DNA of 64,000 nucleotides from contig CAZUNO010000014.1 of the NCBI GenBank assembly GCA_964621445.1, positions 11,991 through 75,990 of the forward strand. The letters are read 5' to 3'. This stretch comes from CAZUNO01 sp964621445 [NCBI: Candidatus Hadarchaeota archaeon]. Its GTDB lineage: Archaea > CAYQAE01 > CAYVLA01. The notes beneath the pieces are model-generated. The model was not told where the DNA came from. It saw only the letters and a list, made by a program, of their open reading frames with translations, and made no database searches. Shown one piece after another: positions 27,515 to 35,742 of this stretch. Both the position numbers and the translations under genes were made by a program. Position 1 is the first letter of the stretch; every line of letters begins with the position of its first letter.

Positions 27515-28914
27515 ATCTCGGGGCAGTGGCGCATCGAGTACTGGGATTCCATTAACCTGCACAACAAGCGGTCACGAAGGTCGCTCGGGTCCTGATCCCC
27601 GATGAGGTTATGCTGTTCCTGGAGATCGTCCCTAAGTTGGTAAAGCATGAATGGTGATCCATCCTCCCTGATGGCATACTTCCGCTCTCTGGTCCTCAGG
27701 CATGCCCTCCTCTCACCGGCATGAAGGACCTCGCTGAGCTGTTCGGTTCGCAGGTGATCGGATTCGCCGCTGAGTACGGGGTTGAGAGACCTTCCCAGGG
27801 ATCGTTCAGAGGCTTCCAGTCCCAGGGAATCTAGGATTGTCGGGAAGATATCCACCGTCTCGGCCAGCACATCGGAGGTCTCACCATCCTGGAAATGTCC
27901 TGGCCAGCTCATTATCAACGGTACTCGCATGCTACTTTCGTGGAAGGTGGACTTGAAAACCCGGCGGTGATCCCCGAGCATCTCTCCGTGATCGGACCAG
28001 AACACGACCATGGTGTCCTCCAGCATGTTCCTCTCCTGGAGGGCGCCCAGTATCTGGCCTATCCAGTGGTCGATGAGGGAGATCTTGCCGAAGTAGTTAG
28101 CCTGGATCTTACTAATGTTCTCGGGAGTGGTGGAGCCCTTGGGCTGGAAGTCGTCCATATCCCGGGTCTCCGGGGGCAGATCCCGGTTTTCCTGGGGCCA
28201 GGGTATGGGGTCGGGGGTCTTATCCTCGTCGTACATTTCAGCGTACTCACCTGGAGCGTCCCATGGTTCATGGGGACCGGGAAAACCGACGAAAAGGCAC
28301 ATTGGCCTCTGGTCCTCGTATTCCCCGACGTATTTGGTGGCCTTATCGCCCACATAGCTATCCAGAAAGAGATCGGGGGGGAGGGGGCTGGGCTTTACCA
28401 TTAGGGGCTTTTCCTTCCTCGCTTCCCTCCTCTGCTGGTAGTCCCGTTTGAAGGCCTCATAGAGCCCGTGTTCCTCCAGGCGGTCGGTCATGTAGCTCCT
28501 CATGCCGGTGGTGGCCCACGGCCCGGTGACCTCGTGAACATACTCCAACCCCCGGGCGTGCATATAGTCCTCGTAGTTCCTCATGTGATCTCCTCCATGG
28601 GGGTAGTAATGGGATTTGCCTATGTGAGCGGTGCAGTACCCGGCTCTCTGAAGGTGGTGGAAGAGGCTCTCGTCATTGGCCGGGAGACAGCCGCTGTTGC
28701 GCCACATGCCGTGGTTGTGAGGATAGCGTGAGCTTATGAAGGAGGCCCGTGCGGGCATACAGACCGGGCTCACGCTGGCCGCCTGGGTGAATCTGGTGCC
28801 CTGGGAGGCTATGCTATCCAGGTTTGGAGTCTTCATCTGGGGGTGTCCGGCGCAGGAAAGGCAGTCGGCCCTGAACTGGTCGGGCATCAGTATCAATATG
28901 TTTGGTCTGGGCAT
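27511..28914 (-). CDS. Type I sulfatase, sulfatase 3
   Basis: 467 residues. The formylglycine motif is CMPAR beginning at C52, followed by ASFISSRYPHNHG; PDQFRAD is the N-terminal metal element and WSDHGEMLGDHR the C-terminal one. GKSHYYPHGG carries the conserved Lys and His. This is the iduronate-sulfatase/choline-sulfatase-like branch by overall pattern. No signal peptide. The gene is convergent with the flavin reductase gene and divergent from the DegT gene. Confidence 0.92.
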   Translation of the reverse strand: MPRPNILILMPDQFRADCLSCAGHPQMKTPNLDSIASQGTRFTQAASVSPVCMPARASFISSRYPHNHGMWRNSGCLPANDESLFHHLQRAGYCTAHIGKSHYYPHGGDHMRNYEDYMHARGLEYVHEVTGPWATTGMRSYMTDRLEEHGLYEAFKRDYQQRREARKEKPLMVKPSPLPPDLFLDSYVGDKATKYVGEYEDQRPMCLFVGFPGPHEPWDAPGEYAEMYDEDKTPDPIPWPQENRDLPPETRDMDDFQPKGSTTPENISKIQANYFGKISLIDHWIGQILGALQERNMLEDTMVVFWSDHGEMLGDHRRVFKSTFHESSMRVPLIMSWPGHFQDGETSDVLAETVDIFPTILDSLGLEASERSLGRSLNPVLSGESDHLRTEQLSEVLHAGERRACLRTRERKYAIREDGSPFMLYQLRDDLQEQHNLIGDQDPSDLRDRLLCRLMESQYSMRHCPEI

Positions 28915-29013
28915 TGGGATAACTCCACGCTGGTTCCTTAAGTTTGGTTCCCTGATGGAATACAGAGAGGGAAAACGTTTTACCCCCGGAGGTCACAGGG
29001 ATGGAGTGATTCA

Positions 29014-30270
29014 ATGTCAAAGCGGCTAGCCATCAACGGGGGACCACCCGCGGTCCCCGAGGGGACGGTCAGGAAATGGCCTCCCATTGACGAGACTGAT
29101 CGACGAATGGTGATGTCCTCCTTGGAGGGTGAAAACCACGCCTTCGGTCCCAACTGTGCAGTATTTCAGGAAGAATTCGCGGAGTGGAATGGAAACCAAT
29201 ACGCGGTGTCCACCAATTCGGGCACCGCCGCCCTACACATGGGGGTGGCAGCCTGCGGGTGTGGCCCTGGTGACGAGGTCATCGTTCCAGCCTATACCTG
29301 GTCATCATCCGCGACCTGTGTGCTGCACCACAATGCCATACCGGTTTTCGTGGATATCGATTTCGATTCCATGAACCTGGATGTTGAGCTGCTGGAGGAG
29401 GCGGTGACTCCCCGGACCAAGGCCATAGTGGCAGTCCACCTTCACGGACTGCCCGCAGATATGGACCCCATTCTGAAGATCGCCGAGAGACACGGTATCA
29501 AGGTAATAGAGGATGCGTGTCAGGCTCACGGCGCGGTTTACAAGGGCGAGAGGGTGGGGACCCTTGGTCACTGCGCGGCCTTCAGCTTCAACCAGAACAA
29601 GTCTCTGTGCTCGGGGGAGGGAGGGATGTTCGTCACCGATGATGAGGCTCTGTTGGAAAGGGCGAAACAGGTGTGGTCGTTCGGGGAGACGCGGACGCCT
29701 CTGGAGGATAGGGACTATCACGCCTACGCCCTGGGCTGGATGTACAGGAATAATGACCTGACCGCAGCATTTGGACGCTCCCAATTGGCCAAACTGGACG
29801 ACTACCTTGAGCAACAAAGGAGTAATGCCCGGTTCCTCAGCGGATGCCTGGAGGATGTTCCGGGCCTCATACTTCCCAGGGAATCCGAGACCAGCCAGCA
29901 TAGCTGGTACAACTATACCCTTAGATTTGACATGGAGTATTTGGGCCATGCAGGGGACCCTGCCCCTTTCAGGGACAGGATAGTGAAGGCCCTGAAGGCC
30001 GAGGGTGTTGAGACCGGGGTTTGGCAGGGATTTATCCTGCCCGAGATGACGGTATTTAGGGCCAAAAATGGGTACGGTTCGGGGTGTCCCTGGTCGTGTC
30101 CGCAAGCCGTGAGTGTGGAGTACGACCCGGATTCATTCCCGGTGGCCAGGAGACACTGTGCGTCCCACACGGGGATGACCAGACCGCTTAGATCGCCCAA
30201 CGATCGGGAGACGGTGGAGCTTACCGCCAAAGGTATAAGGAAGGTTATGGAGAACATCGAGCGTATATGA
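29014..30270 (+). CDS. DegT/DnrJ/EryC1/StrS family PLP-dependent aminotransferase
   Basis: 418 residues. N-terminal LAINGGPPAVPEGTVRKWPP is typical of the AHBA-synthase/scyllo-inosose-aminotransferase branch. The PLP lysine is in SFNQNKSLCSGEGG, with EDACQAHGA and NSGTAALHMG as cofactor-phosphate and ring-contact motifs. It should transaminate a keto-sugar or cyclitol. No partner pathway gene is adjacent; the Gfo/Idh/MocA dehydrogenase at 37.5 kb is a possible partner in such chemistry. Confidence 0.88.
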   Translation: MSKRLAINGGPPAVPEGTVRKWPPIDETDRRMVMSSLEGENHAFGPNCAVFQEEFAEWNGNQYAVSTNSGTAALHMGVAACGCGPGDEVIVPAYTWSSSATCVLHHNAIPVFVDIDFDSMNLDVELLEEAVTPRTKAIVAVHLHGLPADMDPILKIAERHGIKVIEDACQAHGAVYKGERVGTLGHCAAFSFNQNKSLCSGEGGMFVTDDEALLERAKQVWSFGETRTPLEDRDYHAYALGWMYRNNDLTAAFGRSQLAKLDDYLEQQRSNARFLSGCLEDVPGLILPRESETSQHSWYNYTLRFDMEYLGHAGDPAPFRDRIVKALKAEGVETGVWQGFILPEMTVFRAKNGYGSGCPWSCPQAVSVEYDPDSFPVARRHCASHTGMTRPLRSPNDRETVELTAKGIRKVMENIERI

Positions 30271-30274
30271 TCGA

Positions 30275-31948
30275 TCACATGTTCCCGCTTCGTATTATGG
30301 AGATCACTATCCCCATGCCCAGAATGGATGCTATGGAGTAGCCCACCAGACCGAGAAGGGGGTAGCCGTACAGAAGTGGGCCCAGCCCGGTCTGTATGAC
30401 AAAGGAGGAGCCTATGATTATGGCGGAAACGATTAGGGACATGGAAATACGATTGCTGGCCACGTCTATGGTGTCGATTAGCTCGTCCAGATCCTCCAAC
30501 CTGTGGCTGAACCTGAAGTTGTTCTTGCGCAGGGTCTTGAGAGCCCAGTTTATATCCTCGGGAAGGGTGTCCAGTAGACGTATGGTGTTGAAGGTGAACT
30601 CCTTCGCTCTCTGGAAAATCGCGGAGGGTGAATATCTGGAGGCCTTCATCTTTCCTATATAGCTCCTTGTCTGCCTGGTCATGTTGAAGCTAGGATTCAC
30701 CTGCATGGTAACCCCCTCGATGGTCATGAGGGTGTGAAGGAGCATGGCCATACGGGGCGGGATGCGAATGTTATTCTTAACTGAGATGTTCAGGAACTCA
30801 CCTATCATGCTCCTGGTATCCATCTTCCCTGCTCGGTGGTACCGGGATACAAGGGTCTCGATGTTGGATTTCAGTTTGCTATTCACGGCATCAGGGTCAA
30901 GAGCATCCATATCTATTAGCGAGAGAATGATATCATCTACATCCCTTCTATGAAACCCGTCCAGCAAGTCGATGATTTGCTGCTTGGTCTGGGGGTTTAT
31001 CCTTCCAACCCGACCCAGGTCCAGGAAACAAATCACGTTTCCGGGAAGTATGAAGATGTTGCCCGGATGTGGGTCGGCATGGAACAGCTCGTTCTCAAAG
31101 ATCTGTTTAAGCACCGCCTGGGCACCGCGGTAGGCGATGATCTCCTTTTCCCTCTGGGTGGATTTCTCGAGCTGGGAGAGCTTTTTCCCATGGATGAACT
31201 CCATGGTCAGGATCCTGGTGCAGGTAAGGTCTGGATGCACCTTGGGTATCTTGACGTAGTCAACTTCGGAGAAGTTTCTCCTGAAATCCTTCAGGTTTCT
31301 GGCCTCGTTCATGAAGTTGAGCTCGCCCATTATGGCGTCTGAGAATATGCGTACTATCTCCGTTGGTTCATATACGCTGGCCTGGGAGATGTGATCCTTT
31401 ACCAGGTTTACGAGCTTGAATATTATGTGCAGGTCGGTCTGTATCTGGTGACGGATTCTCGGTCGCTGGACTTTAACGGCCACCTCGGTACCGTCCTTCA
31501 GCTTGGCCCTGTGGACCTGGCTCAGGGAGGCAGCCGCTACGGGCTCTTTCTCGAACTCCTGGAAGAGATCCTCGATCCGTGTCCCGAACTCGGTCTGAAA
31601 AAGGAGGCGAACATCTTCAAAGTCAAAGGCCGGTGCCTGGTCCTGGAGCCTCCTGAACTCCTTTACATATTCTCGGGGGATCATATCCGGCCGGGTGCTG
31701 AGCAACTGTCCTAGCTTGATGAAGGTGGGGCCCAGCTCCTCAAAGGCATCGGTAAGGCTATGGGCCAGGGAAGCCCCTTCCTTTCTATCCGGGTGTTTCC
31801 TCTCCAGATTAACCAGGCCCCCCAGGCCGGACCGGTCAAGCATATCGTCCACGCCGTGCTTGGCGAGTATACGGAATACCTCCGACAGTCTATTCATGGT
31901 CCTCTGTTCCTGTTTGATGCGAGAGGGACTCAAAATGACCACAGCCAA
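30275..31948 (-). CDS. ABC1/UbiB-family atypical protein kinase
   Basis: 557 residues. The UbiB-specific KxGQ motif is in FIKLGQLLSTRPD, the Ala-rich nucleotide loop in PVAAASLSQVHRAKL, the catalytic Lys in VAVKVQRP, HADPHPGNIF is the catalytic loop, and DLG replaces DFG. Two C-terminal membrane helices end the protein. The family supports isoprenoid-lipid or quinone metabolism by ATPase activity. The start is GTG/ATG 31948 or ATG 31897; upstream codons are moderately conserved. Lies 4 nt from the end of the DegT gene. Confidence 0.88.
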   Translation of the reverse strand: MAVVILSPSRIKQEQRTMNRLSEVFRILAKHGVDDMLDRSGLGGLVNLERKHPDRKEGASLAHSLTDAFEELGPTFIKLGQLLSTRPDMIPREYVKEFRRLQDQAPAFDFEDVRLLFQTEFGTRIEDLFQEFEKEPVAAASLSQVHRAKLKDGTEVAVKVQRPRIRHQIQTDLHIIFKLVNLVKDHISQASVYEPTEIVRIFSDAIMGELNFMNEARNLKDFRRNFSEVDYVKIPKVHPDLTCTRILTMEFIHGKKLSQLEKSTQREKEIIAYRGAQAVLKQIFENELFHADPHPGNIFILPGNVICFLDLGRVGRINPQTKQQIIDLLDGFHRRDVDDIILSLIDMDALDPDAVNSKLKSNIETLVSRYHRAGKMDTRSMIGEFLNISVKNNIRIPPRMAMLLHTLMTIEGVTMQVNPSFNMTRQTRSYIGKMKASRYSPSAIFQRAKEFTFNTIRLLDTLPEDINWALKTLRKNNFRFSHRLEDLDELIDTIDVASNRISMSLIVSAIIIGSSFVIQTGLGPLLYGYPLLGLVGYSIASILGMGIVISIIRSGNM

Positions 31949-32075
31949 TCCATACTAGGCTACATCTTTGACTATAACCTATCCCATATTAAATATCGCT
32001 GAATATCCGGTCATTCCCGCTTGAAAAGCGCACCCGGCAATAACCTTCATCAGCAAGGATGTCCCAGAATTAGCC

Positions 32076-33344
32076 ATGGACTGCGAGGTTGGCTTTTCCC
32101 AAAAGGAGATAACCCCTCCAATTGGCACCCTCAAAGTTGGATGGAAGAAGAAAATCGTTTCGGACACTGTGCTCGACCCCCTGTTTGCAAAAGTGGCCGT
32201 TATCCAGGGGGATGGGCAGGTGGCCTTCGTCCAGCTGGACACCCTGAGCGTAAGGTGGACCCAGGTTAATGAAATAAGAAACAGGATCAGCGAGCTGTAT
32301 GGATTCAGCGGGGAAAAGGTCATGGTTGCCGCCACCCATAATCACGCAGGTCCCGCGGTGGTCAACGCCGGTGACGTGACCAGGGACGATGATTACATTG
32401 AATCCATGGTCCAAAACGTGGTCTCTGCCTTCGGAGAGGCCCTGGAGAAGGTGGAGAGGGCAGAAATTGGCACCGGTCATACCTACGAGTTCAATGTAGG
32501 TTTTAACCGGAGGGTGGTTATGAGAGACGGAACGGTAATCACCCACGGTAGCTTCGATGACCCCAAGGCCCTGTGCCTGGAGGGACCCATAGACCCCGAG
32601 GTCCACGTCATGGCCGCCAGGAACGGGGAGGGAAAGCTGCTCGGATGCATCGTGAACTTCGCCTGCCACCCTGCGCATCACGGGGGGAGCAGGGAGCTTT
32701 CGGGTGGTTTTCCCGAGGTATTGGCCGACATAATGGCCGGCAGGGGATGCCCGGTAACCGTTTTTCTAAACGGAGCATCGGGTAATGTGACCACTGTGGA
32801 TCCCACCAGAGGCGGTCACAACCTGTCCAAGGAGGAGGCGGGGAGAAAGTTGGCCGACGACGTGGATGAGGTCATATCGGGAATCTCCTTCACCCCCGAG
32901 GTAGAGTGTTCCTCGGTCACCAAACAGGTGACCCTCCCCTTTAGGGAGCTAACCGAGGATCAGATACAGGGCAAGGCGCCGGGCGCTCAGCGATTTATCG
33001 ACTCCGCGATCTACGAGCGGGAGATGCCCCGTTTGATACGAAAGATAGAATCCATTGGCGGACAGCCGGCCGAAATACAGGTAAATTCGGTTGATGACGC
33101 GGCCTACGCGGGGGTCCCTTCAGAGTACTTCTCCCAGTTGGCCCTGCGGATAAAGGAGCAGTCTCACCCCCTGCACGCCCTGGTTGTTGGCCACGCCAAC
33201 GGGATGGTGGGATATGTTCCCCACCGTGCGGCCTTCGAACGCGGGGGCTATGAAACCACGCTCTGCGGGTCCAGCCGCCTCGCCCCCGAGGCGGGGGACA
33301 TACTTGCAGATGGTGCTATAGAACTCATCCGGGGATTGAATTAG
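32076..33344 (+). CDS. Neutral/alkaline ceramidase-like protein
   Basis: 422 residues. The N-terminus (VGFSQKEITPPIGTLKVGW) and the metal-binding ATHNHAGPA motif match the N-terminal domain of neutral ceramidases, as do VNFACHPAHHGG and FLNGASGNVTTVDP. Zn-dependent amide hydrolysis is the family chemistry; these prokaryotic proteins are often annotated by domain only, and their natural substrate may not be ceramide. No signal peptide is seen, unlike secreted ceramidases. The C-terminal immunoglobulin-like domain of true ceramidases is absent. Confidence 0.75.
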   Translation: MDCEVGFSQKEITPPIGTLKVGWKKKIVSDTVLDPLFAKVAVIQGDGQVAFVQLDTLSVRWTQVNEIRNRISELYGFSGEKVMVAATHNHAGPAVVNAGDVTRDDDYIESMVQNVVSAFGEALEKVERAEIGTGHTYEFNVGFNRRVVMRDGTVITHGSFDDPKALCLEGPIDPEVHVMAARNGEGKLLGCIVNFACHPAHHGGSRELSGGFPEVLADIMAGRGCPVTVFLNGASGNVTTVDPTRGGHNLSKEEAGRKLADDVDEVISGISFTPEVECSSVTKQVTLPFRELTEDQIQGKAPGAQRFIDSAIYEREMPRLIRKIESIGGQPAEIQVNSVDDAAYAGVPSEYFSQLALRIKEQSHPLHALVVGHANGMVGYVPHRAAFERGGYETTLCGSSRLAPEAGDILADGAIELIRGLN

Positions 33345-33345
33345 G

Positions 33346-34305
33346 TCATGGGTTCCCAAGAAGGTCGTGGCTGGCCTTTTGATCCAGGATTTTTGCCACC
33401 GTTTTGAAAAGCATTCGGGAATCAGCAAGACGTACCCTTGCCCGTCCCAGGTCGGAAAGTATCTGGCCTCCCTGGGAGTTAAGCGGGCTCTCGACCTCCG
33501 TGAAGTCGTCCAGGAACTCCCTCCAGTTGGATGGGAGCGATCCTCGGTAGTTGTGGTAGGCGGCCCACTGGGCGACATGAATCATGGAGTTGCTCCGGTG
33601 GTCAACGCCGAGGAGGAGGACCTTTCCCCCTGCCTTCATGAGCCTGTAAAGGGGGTGGTCCTCCAGCCCTTGCCCCGGTCTGTTGTCGTGGTCCTTGAGG
33701 ATTTTTTCAGCTAGCTTGCCCCAACCGGTGAAGGAACCGGAGTACTGGTGGCTTCTGTAGGTCTCCGGCCTCCTCCAGAAGGTCTCCGGAATGCGTCCCG
33801 TGGACACGGGCATTTTCCAGGGCTTAACCTCCTCGGCCTCCGGACCGGGTCCCTTTCTCCTGAGAACCACGCGTCCCGGTTCATGATCGCTCTCCAGGTC
33901 TTCTACCTCCCAGCCGCAGTTATTTTCCAGATGCTTGGTCTCCCCCTGGAGACGCACGGCCATTTCCTGGCAGGAGTCGAAGGGATACTCTATTCCCCAG
34001 TCAAGGGAGATGGACCGTAGTTTTTTCCACAGGGAACGGATGTGCCCTGAGAATACGTATGGATGCTCACCGCTCCTCAGGGCGAGGGTTTCCAGGAAGA
34101 GGATCAGCTCGCCGCTGTAGGTAGCCATGAAAAGGGTGCCCTGCTCGGTAATGACGCCCTCCAGGGCACTGATAACCGAATCTGCCCCTCCTTTAACATA
34201 CCCCAGGCTACTTAGGCTGCTGTGAACGATCACGTGTTTACCGGTCAATTCCAGTTGGCGTAAGCCACTCAGGATCTGGCCTTCGGTTAACTCCACGCTG
34301 GTCAT
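33346..34305 (-). CDS. AAC(3)-family N-acetyltransferase-like protein
   Basis: 319 residues. It has the AAC(3)/YokD fold pattern: VIVHSSLSSLGYVKGGADSV at the N-terminus (the VHSSLSS motif), GTLFMATYSG, and GGKVLLLGVDHRSNSMIHVA late, where the family has its conserved Gly-rich and His-containing motif. Proteins of this family acetylate amines using acetyl-CoA; a role in aminoglycoside resistance is not implied here. The insert of about 60 residues in the middle is longer than usual. The gene is convergent with the ceramidase-like gene. Confidence 0.7.
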   Translation of the reverse strand: MTSVELTEGQILSGLRQLELTGKHVIVHSSLSSLGYVKGGADSVISALEGVITEQGTLFMATYSGELILFLETLALRSGEHPYVFSGHIRSLWKKLRSISLDWGIEYPFDSCQEMAVRLQGETKHLENNCGWEVEDLESDHEPGRVVLRRKGPGPEAEEVKPWKMPVSTGRIPETFWRRPETYRSHQYSGSFTGWGKLAEKILKDHDNRPGQGLEDHPLYRLMKAGGKVLLLGVDHRSNSMIHVAQWAAYHNYRGSLPSNWREFLDDFTEVESPLNSQGGQILSDLGRARVRLADSRMLFKTVAKILDQKASHDLLGNP

Positions 34306-34362
34306 TTTCCACCACGGCTAGAGGTGGAGTGCCAATCTTTGTACGATTGTTTCATGGGTTAG

Positions 34363-35607
34363 CTAATCATAGTAGAAGGGGGCCCCTTCCCAATGCTGAA
34401 GTGCCTTTCCAAGTTCCTTGTGTTGCTTGGCATATTCCTGGAAATCGGCCTCTTCCTTTAGGGCATCCAGGGCCTGCCTCATGGCCTGGGCACCTGCAAA
34501 GGTCCCGTCAGGGTGGCCGTGAACTCCGCCGCCGGCCTGTATTACCACATCATTACCGAAGATATCCACCAGATCGGGAATCATGCCTGGGTGAAGGCCT
34601 CCGGAGGCAACGGGGAGAGTCTTCTTCATGCCGTACAAGTCCTCGGTGAGTCCGTGTACGTTATCCAGTACCTCCTTCTTTCCCTCCTTCATCTTTCCAA
34701 CCGCGGTACCCACGTGCAGTTGGTCGGCACCTATGAGCCTGGTGTTCTTGGCCACAACTCTCATGTTTATGCCATGTTTAGGGTCGACGGTGAAGGCCGC
34801 ATGTCCCGCTCTGTGGGCGTGCAGAGCCAGTCCCAGATCCTCTTCCCGTAGGGTCTGGAATCCGGAGTGACCGCAGGTTAGGATGTCGATCATCACGTAT
34901 TCCCCTCCCAGGTCCCTGACTGCCTCTGCTCGACGGATCATCTCATTGGTCTCCGCGGTGACGTTGGCGAAGTAGACCTTCTTCTCTCCGGTCTCGTCCT
35001 CGGCCTTGTCACGTGCCTCCAGGGTCTCCTCGATCCTATCCTGGAACCGGTTAAACGACTGGTCCGAGAGGTTCTCGTCGTCCTTCACCACATCGCAACC
35101 GCCGGTCCACGCCTCGTAGGCAACCTGAGCGTGGTGTTCGGTCCTCAAACCAAGCTTTGGCTTGACTATGGTACCCACCAGGGGACGATCGGGGACGCCC
35201 AATAGGTTCCTTACGCCTTCAATACCGAACTTGGGGCCCTTGAAGCTGTCAACCAGTTCCTTCGGATAATGGATATCGTCCAGCCTGAGGCCAGTGATTC
35301 CCTTGAGTCCAAAGACGTTTCCCGCCACGCTGCTCATGATGTTGGCCATGTTTCCGGGCTCGAATAGGCCCGTTGGGTAGGCTATCTTGATCCTGTGTCC
35401 CTTGATATCGAAAACCTTGGCGTGCAGATCCCAGACGTACTCCTTCATGGTTCTCAATTCCGTCCAGGTGCCGACCGAGCTTTCAGCAGCCACGCCACCG
35501 GCGGCTTCCCTGAATCCCATTGTGTCGTCGGTTTCCACCAGGAATTCACAGATAAGATCGTGATCACCTGGCTCGTAGTCCGTGTCAATAAAATCCGTAT
35601 ATTTCAA
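34363..35607 (-). CDS. rbcL: RuBisCO large-subunit family protein, form III
   Basis: 414 residues from TTG 35607, with a GGAGTGAT site just before. Active-site residues are intact: K149 and K151 in IVKPKLGL, the carbamylated K175 with D177 and E178 in GCDVVKDDEN, H264, H298, K304 in VGKMKEG (loop 6), and SGG plus GGGVHGHPDG for phosphate binding. The lack of form I/II signatures and the archaeal context place it in form III, which in archaea converts ribulose-1,5-bisphosphate from AMP or nucleoside breakdown into 3-phosphoglycerate. No AMP phosphorylase or R15P isomerase gene is near. Confidence 0.95.
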   Translation of the reverse strand: MKYTDFIDTDYEPGDHDLICEFLVETDDTMGFREAAGGVAAESSVGTWTELRTMKEYVWDLHAKVFDIKGHRIKIAYPTGLFEPGNMANIMSSVAGNVFGLKGITGLRLDDIHYPKELVDSFKGPKFGIEGVRNLLGVPDRPLVGTIVKPKLGLRTEHHAQVAYEAWTGGCDVVKDDENLSDQSFNRFQDRIEETLEARDKAEDETGEKKVYFANVTAETNEMIRRAEAVRDLGGEYVMIDILTCGHSGFQTLREEDLGLALHAHRAGHAAFTVDPKHGINMRVVAKNTRLIGADQLHVGTAVGKMKEGKKEVLDNVHGLTEDLYGMKKTLPVASGGLHPGMIPDLVDIFGNDVVIQAGGGVHGHPDGTFAGAQAMRQALDALKEEADFQEYAKQHKELGKALQHWEGAPFYYD

Positions 35608-35742
35608 ACTATCACTCCGTCTGCTTCCTAGAGGGGGATACTTAAAAGTAATGTCCAGATCCCTAGCGTTTTAACACCTGGCATTTCAGTTGGAGTACCA
35701 ATTTTAAGGACCGGGAGAAATCCTAGATCAGGGCAGGCTAAA

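Noticed and set aside
29305-30105. 266-codon minus-strand frame opposite the DegT gene
   Set aside because: It lies entirely inside a well-supported gene on the other strand, and its translation has no recognisable family.
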